8,257 nucleotides of DNA from an uncultured Eubacteriaceae bacterium (GCA_937914785.1 CALGIV010000087.1:1-8257), one strand, 5' to 3'. Positions 1-6,688 are shown, counted from the first letter of the stretch. Notes: generated by a model from the sequence alone, not told the origin. Translations and numbers: made by a program.

Positions 1-783
1 CAGTGTCATCGTCTGATTTACGGCAGCGACGATGCCAATCGGCCCTGAAAAAGCTTCCATTCCAACCAGACCGCGAATCAAATCGCCGAGCGTCGTAAAG
101 ATCAGTTTAATATACATGCCGATCGAATAACCCGCCTCTGCAAACGAATTGCCCACATTCCTATAAGGTTTCGACTCAATACCGATGATCGGACGCTCAG
201 AGTCCTCCACAGATATTGTCTGTATATAAAACGTGTATTCCGTCTCCTCGCCTGCGCGGTATACGACGACTTCCGATTCCGCGCCAATCTCCTTCAGCTT
301 TAATCCTTCCGTGATGTCTTCCCATTTATCGATCGCCATCCCATTGATTCCAACAATCGTATCCCCGACTTGCATACCGGCTGTCTCGGCCGGCATCCCT
401 TCGCTTAGTTTGCCAACCGTCGTCGTCGGCGTTCCTACAGCCGTATAGACGATAAAAAACAACACGAAAGCGAGCACGAGATTCATAATCGAGCCGGCTG
501 AAAAAATCAGAATTCGTTTGAGCTTGCCCTTCTTTTCCAGCGAATTCTCCGCATTATCGCTCTCTTCTTCGCCGACCATACGGCAAAAGCCGCCGAAAGG
601 AATTAAACGCAGCGTGAACAGCGTTTCTTTGCCCTGCTTGCGGTAAAGCACTTTTCCCATCCCGATCGCAAACTCTTCGACCCCCACACCGCACAGGCGC
701 GCGGCGATAAAGTGGCCAAATTCGTGAATCGAAATTAAAATCCCCAGAGCCAGGATCGTCAGTAATATTGCTCCTATAGACAT
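1..783 (-). CDS. rseP: Site-2 zinc metalloprotease RseP/RasP, partial (C-terminus beyond left edge)
   Basis: This is an intramembrane metalloprotease that cleaves transmembrane substrates, such as anti-sigma factors and leftover signal peptides, within the membrane. The 261 visible residues read openly to the window edge. The zinc motif HEFGH is at residues 20-24 in the first membrane span. A second span (about 91-113) carries an AGSIMN motif, where Ser replaces the usual Pro of the family's GPxxN. A PDZ domain follows at about 116-195, with the GMPAETAGMQVGD core at 129-141. The segment FSGPIG lies near the edge. The family is usually about 340-430 residues, so the last spans with the third zinc ligand (LDG motif) lie outside the window. 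The ATG start is preceded by AAAAGGAG at a suitable distance. It is the last visible gene of the pyrH operon, 30 bp after cdsA. Family assignment is firm; the substrate is unknown. Confidence 0.95.
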   Translation of the reverse strand, partial: MSIGAILLTILALGILISIHEFGHFIAARLCGVGVEEFAIGMGKVLYRKQGKETLFTLRLIPFGGFCRMVGEEESDNAENSLEKKGKLKRILIFSAGSIMNLVLAFVLFFIVYTAVGTPTTTVGKLSEGMPAETAGMQVGDTIVGINGMAIDKWEDITEGLKLKEIGAESEVVVYRAGEETEYTFYIQTISVEDSERPIIGIESKPYRNVGNSFAEAGYSIGMYIKLIFTTLGDLIRGLVGMEAFSGPIGIVAAVNQTMTL

Positions 784-813
784 ATGTCTCCTTTTCTTCT
801 AAAGCAGTGCGCT

Positions 814-1605
814 TTAAAGTTGAATAAAATACGCATACAGATATACGACAGGTATGACAAATAGTATGCTGTCGATTCTGTCCAATATGCCGCCATGACC
901 GGGAATTAAACTGCCATAATCTTTTTTATGAAACATCCGCTTGATCATCGAAGCAGTCAAGTCTCCAAACTGCGAGACAATACTGCCGGCGACACCGATG
1001 AGTATGTAATGATACAGCGGCTTGTAAAAACCAAATGATTTAAAAACCACACCCGTTAAAACCGTGAAAAGCGTGCCGAAGACAAAACCGCCAACCGCGC
1101 CTGCCACCGACTTTTTCGGACTTACCGCCGGAATGAGCTTGCGCCTGCCGAATTTCATCCCAACGAAGTAGGCCGCCACATCCGTTGCGCAGGCAATGAT
1201 AAAGACCAGCCAGACCAAAATACCGACATCGCTGAAACTGATATTTAACAGCATACCCAGCGGAATCGGGATGTATACGAGCCCAAACAGCAGAAACACC
1301 GCCTGCTGCGCTTCGTAACGCTTCTTGAGCATACGGTAGATAAATACCAGCATCAATGCAACAAAAAGTGCGATACCGATCAGTGCGGGCCAAAAGGTCA
1401 TCACCACACACAACCCAAGACCCAGAATGAACATCAGCACGACTTCATCTATTCTGCCTTTCGCGCCGACGACGACATCTGTATACTCATAAAGCGCAAC
1501 GGCGCAGGCGATCAATGCTAACACCGCTGTAGGGACACTGCCCATTAACAGCGCCGCAATCAGCACGACCGCAATTGCAACGCCTGCTATAATTCTGGTT
1601 TTCAT
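814..1605 (-). CDS. cdsA: Phosphatidate cytidylyltransferase (CDP-diglyceride synthase)
   Basis: The enzyme makes CDP-diacylglycerol from phosphatidic acid and CTP in the cytoplasmic membrane, the branch point to all phospholipids. The protein is 263 residues, a normal length, and mostly hydrophobic, with about seven or eight spans. The diagnostic CDP-diglyceride synthetase signature fits exactly at residues 219-245: S-x-I-K-R, four residues, K-D, then PGHGG and DRID. A conserved SPKKSVAGAVGG segment lies upstream of it. The ATG overlaps the uppS stop as ATGA (positions 1602-1605), so translation is probably coupled. The ribosome site is weak (GAGAGAAG), which fits coupling. The gene ends 30 bp before rseP with no dxr between. 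Assignment is secure. Confidence 0.97.
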   Translation of the reverse strand: MKTRIIAGVAIAVVLIAALLMGSVPTAVLALIACAVALYEYTDVVVGAKGRIDEVVLMFILGLGLCVVMTFWPALIGIALFVALMLVFIYRMLKKRYEAQQAVFLLFGLVYIPIPLGMLLNISFSDVGILVWLVFIIACATDVAAYFVGMKFGRRKLIPAVSPKKSVAGAVGGFVFGTLFTVLTGVVFKSFGFYKPLYHYILIGVAGSIVSQFGDLTASMIKRMFHKKDYGSLIPGHGGILDRIDSILFVIPVVYLYAYFIQL

Positions 1606-2339
1606 TTATCTTCTCTCAACCCTCCGTAACGCCTGTCACGGTTTTGATAATCATACACCGCACGGCTTAAAACTTCAATATCGAAGTCCGGCCAATAGAC
1701 GTCAGTAAACCAAATTTCAGCGTAACTGTTCTGCCAGAGCAGAAAATTACTCAGCCGCTTCTCTCCGCCTGTGCGAATCATTAAGTCCGGATCGGGAATA
1801 CCAGCGCTGTACAAATGCGCGTCCATCACCGCATCATCAATATCTTCAATGGCCAGCCGGCCATCTTGCACCTCTGTGCAGATTTTCTGAACCGCCTGAA
1901 TAATATCAGCCCGGCCGCCGTAATTGATCGCGATGTTCAATCCAAGCACTTCGTTGCCCGCCGTCTGTTCTATCGCTTTGACCGCACAGGCCTTCGGCCC
2001 GGCAGGCAGGCCGTCCACGTCGCCCAAAATACGCACGCAAACTCCTTTTTCATCCAGCTCGTCGATCTCCTTGTTGAAGTATTCGACCATCAACTTCATC
2101 AACCCGCCAACTTCATCCTGCGGGCGTTTCCAGTTTTCTGTCGAAAAAGCATACAGCGTCACATAGCGGATATTTAAATCCACACACGCCTGCACGATGC
2201 GCCGCACACCCTCCATCCCCTGCCGGTGGCCATACAGGCGCGGCATTCCGCGCTTCTTTGCCCAACGGCCGTTTCCATCCATAATAACGGAGATATGAGT
2301 CGGCATATTATTATAATCCAGCATTTCTGAATATTTCAT
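1602..2339 (-). CDS. uppS: Undecaprenyl diphosphate synthase (cis-prenyltransferase)
   Basis: The enzyme condenses isopentenyl diphosphate onto farnesyl diphosphate to make undecaprenyl diphosphate, the lipid carrier for peptidoglycan and other wall polymers. The protein is 245 residues from the chosen start. The catalytic loop MDGNGRWA begins at residue 20, with the key Asp at 21. The motif TLYAFSTENWKRP and the C-terminal RTGGEKRLSNF (189-199), which binds the diphosphate groups, are intact, followed by the conserved SYAEIWF. The ATG at 2339 was chosen over an in-frame TTG at 2372 because a GGAG lies 5 nt upstream and conserved family sequence begins just after it. It sits 83 bp after frr and overlaps cdsA by 4 bp. 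This assignment is secure. Confidence 0.97.
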   Translation of the reverse strand: MKYSEMLDYNNMPTHISVIMDGNGRWAKKRGMPRLYGHRQGMEGVRRIVQACVDLNIRYVTLYAFSTENWKRPQDEVGGLMKLMVEYFNKEIDELDEKGVCVRILGDVDGLPAGPKACAVKAIEQTAGNEVLGLNIAINYGGRADIIQAVQKICTEVQDGRLAIEDIDDAVMDAHLYSAGIPDPDLMIRTGGEKRLSNFLLWQNSYAEIWFTDVYWPDFDIEVLSRAVYDYQNRDRRYGGLREDK

Positions 2340-2344
2340 TGAAA

Positions 2345-2349
2345 CTCCG
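2345..2349 (-). promoter_or_regulatory. Ribosome binding site deciding the uppS start
   Basis: The minus strand reads CGGAG, then five bases, then the ATG at 2339. The alternative in-frame TTG at 2372 would add eleven residues not typical of the family, so this site fixes the start. Confidence 0.75.
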
Positions 2350-2422
2350 ATGTTTTGCAGATTTTTATACAAAAGCGCACGTAAAGAATAACCTGTGCAC
2401 GATCGTCATTTATATATGCCGG

Positions 2423-2980
2423 TTAAATTTCCATAATATCGGCTTCTTTTGCTTTGACGATCTCGTCGATCTTCTTGATCATATTATCTGTCAATTTCTG
2501 CATATTATTCTCGCCTGTTTTACAGTCATCTTCCGTAATATCGCTGTTTTTTTGCGCAGACTTTAACTCATCTATCGCCGCACGGCGTACATTGCGGACG
2601 GCAACTTTCGAATTTTCACCTTCTTTTTTCGCCTGCTTTACAAGCTCCTTGCGCCGCTCCTCTGTCAACTGCGGAATCGCAAGACGAATCAATCGGCCGT
2701 CATTGCTCGGCGTAATGCCAATATCGGAAGCCATAATTGCCTTTTCAATCAGCGGGATACTCTTTACATCCCACGGCTGAATCGTAATCAGGCGCGCCTC
2801 GGGCACCGATATTGTCGCCATCTGAGATATCGGCGTCGGCGTACCGTAATAATCTACCGTCACCTTATCCAATAATTTCGGATTTGCACGTCCCGCACGC
2901 AATGTATCCAGCTCGGCCTTTAACACTTCCAGCGCTTTGTTCATCTTGCCTTCCGCCTGTTTTTCAATATCTTTAATCAT
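2423..2980 (-). CDS. frr: Ribosome recycling factor
   Basis: RRF works with EF-G to split the post-termination ribosome so that subunits can be reused. The protein is exactly 185 residues, the family's usual length. The N-terminal helix carries LRAGRANPKLLD with RAGRANP at 28-34. The middle beta domain includes VDYYGTPTPISQ and the hinge region. The C-terminal helices contain VAVRNVRRAAID with the conserved arginines. The ATG at 2980 overlaps the stop of pyrH as ATGA. Its Shine-Dalgarno (AAGGAG, 2991-2996) lies inside the pyrH coding sequence about 10 nt upstream. An in-frame upstream extension to 3025 overlaps pyrH and is not family-like. The assignment is secure. Confidence 0.98.
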   Translation of the reverse strand: MIKDIEKQAEGKMNKALEVLKAELDTLRAGRANPKLLDKVTVDYYGTPTPISQMATISVPEARLITIQPWDVKSIPLIEKAIMASDIGITPSNDGRLIRLAIPQLTEERRKELVKQAKKEGENSKVAVRNVRRAAIDELKSAQKNSDITEDDCKTGENNMQKLTDNMIKKIDEIVKAKEADIMEI

Positions 2981-3702
2981 TGCTTCTCTTCTCCTTTTAT
3001 AAATGTACCAATCTTCGCACCGCAAACCGCCTTTTGAATATTGCCCGGCGGATTTAAAGCGAATATATGCATTGGGATATTATTATCCATACACAGGGAG
3101 ACAGCCGTGGAGTCTACCGCCTTTAATCCCTTATCCAGCACTTCGAGATAGGTCATCGACGTAAACATCACAGCATTCGCGTTTTGAACCGGATCGCTGT
3201 CATAAACACCGTCGACATTTTTGGCTGACAAAATCACTTCTGCTTCCATTTCCGCAGCGCGCAGCGCCGCTGTACTGTCAGTCGTAAAATAAGGATTGCC
3301 CGTACCGAAACCAAAGATGACGATGCGGCCTTTATCCAAGTGACTGATCGCTTTGCGGCGGATAAACGGCTCTGCGAGCTCTTTCATCTCAATGGCCGTC
3401 TGCACGCGCACCGGTAAGTCCATATGCTCCAGCACATCCTGAATCGCCATCGAATTGATCACCGTAGCCAGCATCCCCATATAATCGGCGTTCGCCCGGT
3501 CCATATCCGCCCCGTAGCGCCCGCGCCAGATGTTGCCGCCGCCGACGACGATGCAGATCTGTACACCCATCTCGTGCACCGCCTTAATATCCTCACAGAT
3601 GAGGCGCACCTTATCCCAATCAAAACCGTGTTTCTGCTCTCCCGCCAAAGCCTCTCCGCTCAGCTTAACCAATATTCTTTTATAAATCGGTTTGTCACCC
3701 AT
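2977..3702 (-). CDS. pyrH: UMP kinase (uridylate kinase)
   Basis: The enzyme phosphorylates UMP to UDP with ATP, feeding RNA, CTP and UDP-sugar synthesis. Family members are hexamers of the amino-acid kinase fold, allosterically controlled by GTP and UTP. The protein is 241 residues, the usual length. Visible motifs are KLSGEAL (13-19) for phosphate binding, VVGGGNIWRG (52-61), DYMGMLATVINSMA (73-86) and TGNPYFTTDSTA (134-145), which contacts UMP, followed by AKNVDGVYDSDP. The ATG is preceded by GAGGGATGAG. It is the first gene of its operon, with a good promoter just upstream, and overlaps frr by 4 bp. In many Firmicutes rpsB and tsf stand directly upstream, but here a terminator and unrelated membrane gene do. 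Confidence 0.98.
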   Translation of the reverse strand: MGDKPIYKRILVKLSGEALAGEQKHGFDWDKVRLICEDIKAVHEMGVQICIVVGGGNIWRGRYGADMDRANADYMGMLATVINSMAIQDVLEHMDLPVRVQTAIEMKELAEPFIRRKAISHLDKGRIVIFGFGTGNPYFTTDSTAALRAAEMEAEVILSAKNVDGVYDSDPVQNANAVMFTSMTYLEVLDKGLKAVDSTAVSLCMDNNIPMHIFALNPPGNIQKAVCGAKIGTFIKGEEKQ

Positions 3703-3737
3703 ATCTCATCCCTCTGCCTTTTCTTTATGTTTCTATA

Positions 3738-3766
3738 ATCATACAACATACCTGCGCTTTTTTCAA
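3738..3766 (-). promoter_or_regulatory. SigA-type promoter of the pyrH-frr-uppS-cdsA-rseP operon
   Basis: On the minus strand a -35 box TTGAAA (3761-3766) and a -10 box TATGAT (3738-3743) are separated by exactly 17 bp. Each differs from consensus at one position. The predicted start near 3731 gives a short leader before the pyrH ATG at 3702. The site follows the terminator of the preceding gene, so the operon is probably transcribed from here. Confidence 0.75.
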
Positions 3767-3780
3767 ATCCTTTTTCACCA

Positions 3781-3816
3781 TAAAAAGGAACCTGCGGCAA
3801 ACGTGCCGCAAGCTCC
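3781..3816 (-). terminator. Rho-independent terminator after the GntR/membrane-protein unit
   Basis: In the minus-strand RNA, arms 3804-3816 and 3787-3799 form a 13-bp stem with a 4-nt loop (3800-3803). Seven pairs next to the loop (TGCGGCA/TGCCGCA) are perfect, and two of the remaining six are G-U. Five T residues (3782-3786) follow directly. On the plus strand the two wobbles become A-C mismatches and there is no comparable T run, so it acts on minus-strand transcripts. It starts 14 bp after the membrane protein stop. Confidence 0.88.
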
Positions 3817-3830
3817 CGCCTATCCTGATC

Positions 3831-5225
3831 TTATTCTATTTCCTTGTTCATAACAATATCATACATCCGTTGCGTCTGCGCCGCATCGGCAGAACCAAGG
3901 ATGTATTGACGATCTGCCGTTTTGATATACAGAAATGGTGCCGTGTTCGGGTCCAATAACACCAGACAACTCCCGTATTCGCCCACCTCATAAGTTCCCT
4001 TGCGCAAACTGTCCATACTGGATCCCGAGATGCGATACGTCGGCGGCAGCTCTTCAAGTAAAGCAAGCTGCTCAATATCATCGAGTTCAATAATATACTT
4101 TGGCTTCGTATGCACCGCGACGAGCGCTCTGCTGTCAAACGACAGCGATACCGGCGTAAACTCTTCATCGATAAGCCAGACGCCCATCAGCGGCATCGCC
4201 AGCAGAATCAGCACCGCAAAAGCCATCAACACCTGCGCGCCGCGGCGTGCATAGTTCACACTCATCCCGATACCGACGCGGTCATTGACCATAAAACGCG
4301 TATCGTTTGGATTGTAGTAAAACATCCCCAGTATCCAAACCTCATCATCGTCGATATAAAAACGCTTGCCGCTCTCTTTGGTCATCTCATACTGAGCTTT
4401 GCGCGTTTTAAACTCCGCCCGAAGGACGATATACAAAATCGCGACGGTATACAGGCAAGCGACGATTGTCATTAAAAACATATTATCGGCATATACCCAC
4501 AACGCCAGATTAAACAACCCCGTTGCCCAGGCTGAAAAAAGCCAGCATCTGCTCCAATGATACCGTCGAACTTGCGTCAGCGCCACACTCAAAGCTGTAT
4601 TATCGTCGATCATTTCGCTCTTCTGTCGATTGATAAATTGGTAAATGATATAAAACAACACGATCAGCAGCGTATCGATAACATACATCAACAATACAGG
4701 CCCTACAGCCTTAAACTCACCACCATTTTTAAAAAGCGTGAAAAAGACCGGAAGCAGGCTGATGAGAAACGGCGGCAAAAACCACCACACAGAAACTGTC
4801 TTTTTCGGCATTAATGCCACCTTGATATCGATGTAGCTTCTCCCCGGCGCCTCTAACGTCCATCCCTTTTCTGCCTTCATCTTTTTTAGCTTTAAATGGC
4901 AACGCACATACGGCCAAAATGGCAAAACGATCGCAACAAGCAGCCAGCACAGATAATACGTCGTCTTTACAGAGATATAGCCTATAAAAAGCGCAGGAAT
5001 AACCGCAAGGCTCAGTGCCAGCATCGTCAAGCTAAGCCAGATTTTATACCACTTTACCAACCCGAGCAGGTCCTCATCTTCCCGTGCGCGATACGGCAGC
5101 GTTACACCGAGGATAATATTTTTGCGGGCTTTTGCTTCGTTGCGCAGCATAAAATACAAAATCGGCACGATCATATACATCGCGATAAACAAAAGAACAT
5201 TCGCCGCCGTAAAAGCCGCTTTCAT
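3831..5225 (-). CDS. Multi-spanning membrane protein, DUF5808-like, with soluble C-terminal domain
   Basis: The function is unknown. The 464-residue protein shows about eight hydrophobic spans, near residues 5-27, 61-84, 88-107, 145-165, 172-198, 226-245, 248-268 and 330-352. After the first span is NIILGVTLP (36-44), a pattern seen at the start of many DUF1648/DUF5808-type membrane proteins. Residues 295-328 (WILGMFYYNPNDTRFMV, then RVGIGMSVNYAR) resemble the DUF5808 segment, which I assign from memory of its W-x-x-G-x-FYYNP-x-D pattern. The stretch usual for DUF1648 (LPxxIPxHFN-like) is not visible. Residues about 355-462 are hydrophilic and beta-rich, possibly a PH-like domain. The ATG overlaps the GntR stop (ATGA), with AGGAGG upstream, so the two are coupled and probably co-regulated. 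The gene is followed by a strong terminator. A role in envelope sensing or immunity is only a guess. Confidence 0.85.
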   Translation of the reverse strand: MKAAFTAANVLLFIAMYMIVPILYFMLRNEAKARKNIILGVTLPYRAREDEDLLGLVKWYKIWLSLTMLALSLAVIPALFIGYISVKTTYYLCWLLVAIVLPFWPYVRCHLKLKKMKAEKGWTLEAPGRSYIDIKVALMPKKTVSVWWFLPPFLISLLPVFFTLFKNGGEFKAVGPVLLMYVIDTLLIVLFYIIYQFINRQKSEMIDDNTALSVALTQVRRYHWSRCWLFSAWATGLFNLALWVYADNMFLMTIVACLYTVAILYIVLRAEFKTRKAQYEMTKESGKRFYIDDDEVWILGMFYYNPNDTRFMVNDRVGIGMSVNYARRGAQVLMAFAVLILLAMPLMGVWLIDEEFTPVSLSFDSRALVAVHTKPKYIIELDDIEQLALLEELPPTYRISGSSMDSLRKGTYEVGEYGSCLVLLDPNTAPFLYIKTADRQYILGSADAAQTQRMYDIVMNKEIE

Positions 5226-5599
5226 CGTTCTTCCTCCTCATTTTCATAATATGCCGTACACAGTTCAAGCAATTCGTTCAACTTCATTCCGCTTAATTTC
5301 GCCTGCGAAACCAACAGCCGCAGCGCTTCTTTTTCTTTCTCATCCAACCCGCCTTCAAGCGGTATCCCGCTGACTGCCGCACCGCTGCGGCGGTCAGCGA
5401 TAATATGGCCTTCCTGCTTTAAAAGTGCATACGCCTTATTGACCGTCATCATATTGATGCCGGCTTCCTGCGCCAGCGCGCGAATCGTCGGCAACTTATC
5501 GCCGGGTTTTAGCTGCCCTTCGGCAATACCGATCACGATCTGATTGCGGATCTGTAAATAAATAGGTATCTCACTTGAAAAGTCCAATTGCAGTAGCAT
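5222..5599 (-). CDS. GntR-family transcriptional regulator, YtrA subfamily
   Basis: This is a small DNA-binding repressor of 125 residues, the typical size of YtrA-type GntR proteins, which have a short two-helix effector/dimer part instead of a large ligand domain. The winged helix spans about residues 10-78: PIYLQIRNQIVIGIAEGQL, PGDKLPTIRALAQEAGIN, MTVNKAYALLKQEG. The tail (80-125) is helical and ends in acidic residues. The ATG at 5599 was chosen because AAGGAG lies 7 nt upstream and the GntR fold begins at once; the in-frame extension to 5683 would cross the promoter. Its stop overlaps the next gene's ATG. A perfect inverted repeat over its own -10 box points to autoregulation. Known YtrA relatives often control ABC transporters, but the partner here is a DUF5808-like membrane protein. 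The inducer is unknown. Confidence 0.93.
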   Translation of the reverse strand: MLLQLDFSSEIPIYLQIRNQIVIGIAEGQLKPGDKLPTIRALAQEAGINMMTVNKAYALLKQEGHIIADRRSGAAVSGIPLEGGLDEKEKEALRLLVSQAKLSGMKLNELLELCTAYYENEEEER

Positions 5600-5611
5600 C
5601 GCAGCACTCCT

Positions 5612-5638
5612 TTTTGTATTATTTATTATAATACAAAA
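5612..5638 (-). promoter_or_regulatory. Probable GntR operator, 11-bp perfect inverted repeat
   Basis: TTTTGTATTAT (5612-5622) and ATAATACAAAA (5628-5638) are exact reverse complements separated by 5 bp. The repeat covers the -10 box of the regulator's promoter and the likely transcription start, the usual position for repression. No second copy was noticed upstream of other genes in the window, so it probably serves autoregulation of this unit. Binding by the adjacent GntR protein is inferred. Confidence 0.7.
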
Positions 5639-5653
5639 TAGGCAAAAAGTCAA
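5625..5653 (-). promoter_or_regulatory. Strong SigA-type promoter of the GntR/membrane-protein unit
   Basis: The minus strand carries TTGACT (5648-5653) and a perfect TATAAT (5625-5630) separated by 17 bp. The predicted start near 5618 gives a leader of roughly 20 nt, just enough for the AAGGAG ribosome site. Such a near-consensus promoter with an overlapping palindrome suggests a normally repressed gene. Confidence 0.82.
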
Positions 5654-5660
5654 CGATAAC

Positions 5661-5703
5661 AAAAGGCCGAACCCTTCTGTCAAAACTTTACGATTCAGCC
5701 TTT
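5661..5703 (-). terminator. Candidate terminator after the lipoprotein gene
   Basis: In minus-strand RNA the arms 5692-5703 and 5662-5673 pair over 12 bp (AAAGGCTGAATC with GGTTCGGCCTTT), including two G-U pairs, around an 18-nt loop. The stem ends in four U residues, three of them within the stem. On the plus strand the wobbles become A-C mismatches, so it favours minus-strand RNA. The large loop and short U run make it weaker than the terminator at 3781-3816. It begins about 47 bp after the lipoprotein stop and ends just before the GntR promoter. Confidence 0.5.
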
Positions 5704-5750
5704 ATTAATCATCAATTTATGTGCTTTTTACGTAAATATACGCACAAATG

Positions 5751-6245
5751 CTATTTTAAAATATCCTCTCCGCTGCGTGCCCGATCGAGCACTTCATAGA
5801 TATACGCCTCTTCCTCTTCATAGCGCGCGTAATCGGCTGCAGACATTCGTTTCGCCACATCCTCATAAGTGCCTGCAAAGGAACCGCGCAACTGTGTGCC
5901 GTTTACCAGCATAAAGCCACTATGCCCGCCACTGGTAAACTCATAACGCACACTCCGGATTCCATTCTCGCTCGTATAGCCGAGCATCGCGTCGAAAAGC
6001 GCGACTTCGCGCTGAAGATCTTCTCCGTCAAACTGGCAGTCGATATAGGCGCGCTCAATGCCGCCTTTCAATTCATAAAGCGCGTATGAAGCCGTATTGG
6101 CCTCATCAAAGATCAATTCCGCTTCAAAAATCAACACCGCATCTTTCGGCAACGCTGTCGTCTGTCCCAGTCTGCCTAAAAGGCCGCATCCCGCCATACA
6201 CAGCGCAATACATAAAACCAATAATAAAGCAATCCCTTTTCTCAT
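5751..6245 (-). CDS. Putative lipoprotein of unknown function
   Basis: I do not recognise a family. The 164-residue protein begins with a positively charged start (MRK), a hydrophobic stretch and a lipobox MAGC ending at Cys20. Met at position -3 is less usual than Leu, but the overall signal is clear. The mature part is expected to be attached to the outer face of the cytoplasmic membrane. It is small and acidic, with mixed strands (AVLIFEAELIFDEA, then SVRYEFTSGGHSGFMLVNG) and a helical Glu/Tyr-rich C-terminus (about 133-160). There is one further Cys in the mature part (YIDCQF). The ATG at 6245 overlaps the stop of the upstream membrane protein (ATGA) and follows AGGAGG, which argues against the longer reading to 6629. 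The two genes are probably made and used together. Transport, sensing and envelope roles are all open. Confidence 0.82.
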   Translation of the reverse strand: MRKGIALLLVLCIALCMAGCGLLGRLGQTTALPKDAVLIFEAELIFDEANTASYALYELKGGIERAYIDCQFDGEDLQREVALFDAMLGYTSENGIRSVRYEFTSGGHSGFMLVNGTQLRGSFAGTYEDVAKRMSAADYARYEEEEAYIYEVLDRARSGEDILK

Positions 6246-6670
6246 TCTTCCTCCTCTTGACCTTCTTTCTGCGCACGCTTCAACCGCCGCAGAAAAACGA
6301 AAGCTGTAATTGTGATTCCCAGTGAGAAAACACCGATGATTATAATGCAGACAATCGCATCCGCAATGACAAACTGAATGCCGAACAGCGGCGCCAGCAA
6401 CAGCATAAACAGCAGTAAAAATGTGCCGTTTGTATAAAACAGGTTGAAAAAAGCCGTCACCGCACAAAGGCCCCAAAGCACCGCTATATAGCGCATCACC
6501 GCCCGGCTTTGACCGCATTGCCTCAGCATCACAATCCAAAATGCTATATAGCCCAATGACAACAGCAGGTTGTACAGGCGAAAAGGCTGTGAAGCCGAGA
6601 TCGTGGTATTCACATAAAAACCCACCCAAAGAAAAATTAGTGATGCGCCGACAAACAGCTTGTTCTTCAT
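6242..6670 (-). CDS. Small multi-spanning membrane protein of unknown function
   Basis: I do not recognise a family. The 142-residue protein is almost wholly hydrophobic, with four or five predicted spans near residues 5-25, 32-50, 58-79, 83-101 and 104-127. It ends with a basic then acidic cytoplasmic tail (RRLKRAQKEGQEEEE). No catalytic motif is visible. The ATG is preceded by AAGGGAG at good distance. Its stop overlaps the start of the lipoprotein gene by 4 bp, which strongly suggests that the two products are partners. It lies 68 bp after the dehydratase gene, with a possible promoter in the gap and no clear terminator, so some read-through from the dehydratase genes is possible. Confidence 0.8.
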   Translation of the reverse strand: MKNKLFVGASLIFLWVGFYVNTTISASQPFRLYNLLLSLGYIAFWIVMLRQCGQSRAVMRYIAVLWGLCAVTAFFNLFYTNGTFLLLFMLLLAPLFGIQFVIADAIVCIIIIGVFSLGITITAFVFLRRLKRAQKEGQEEEE

Positions 6671-6688
6671 CTTTTCTCCCTTTTAAAA

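Noticed and set aside
1815..2177. 120-codon plus-strand frame inside uppS
   Set aside because: It is a shadow of uppS, whose motifs are intact on the other strand, and no initiation signal is seen.
2340..2372. Eleven-residue upstream extension of uppS from TTG
   Set aside because: The ATG at 2339 has a GGAG at the right distance and matches the family start; the TTG lacks support.
3424..3738. 104-codon plus-strand frame over the start of pyrH
   Set aside because: It is antisense to pyrH and its promoter, with no ribosome site and a low-complexity His/Asp/Ala composition.
5600..5683. 28-residue upstream extension of the GntR gene
   Set aside because: It would cover the promoter and palindrome, and the GntR fold begins right after the ATG at 5599, which has its own strong ribosome site.
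6246..6629. Long upstream extension of the lipoprotein reading frame
   Set aside because: It overlaps the membrane protein in another frame and would bury the signal peptide; the ATG at 6245 has AGGAGG and a lipobox at Cys20.
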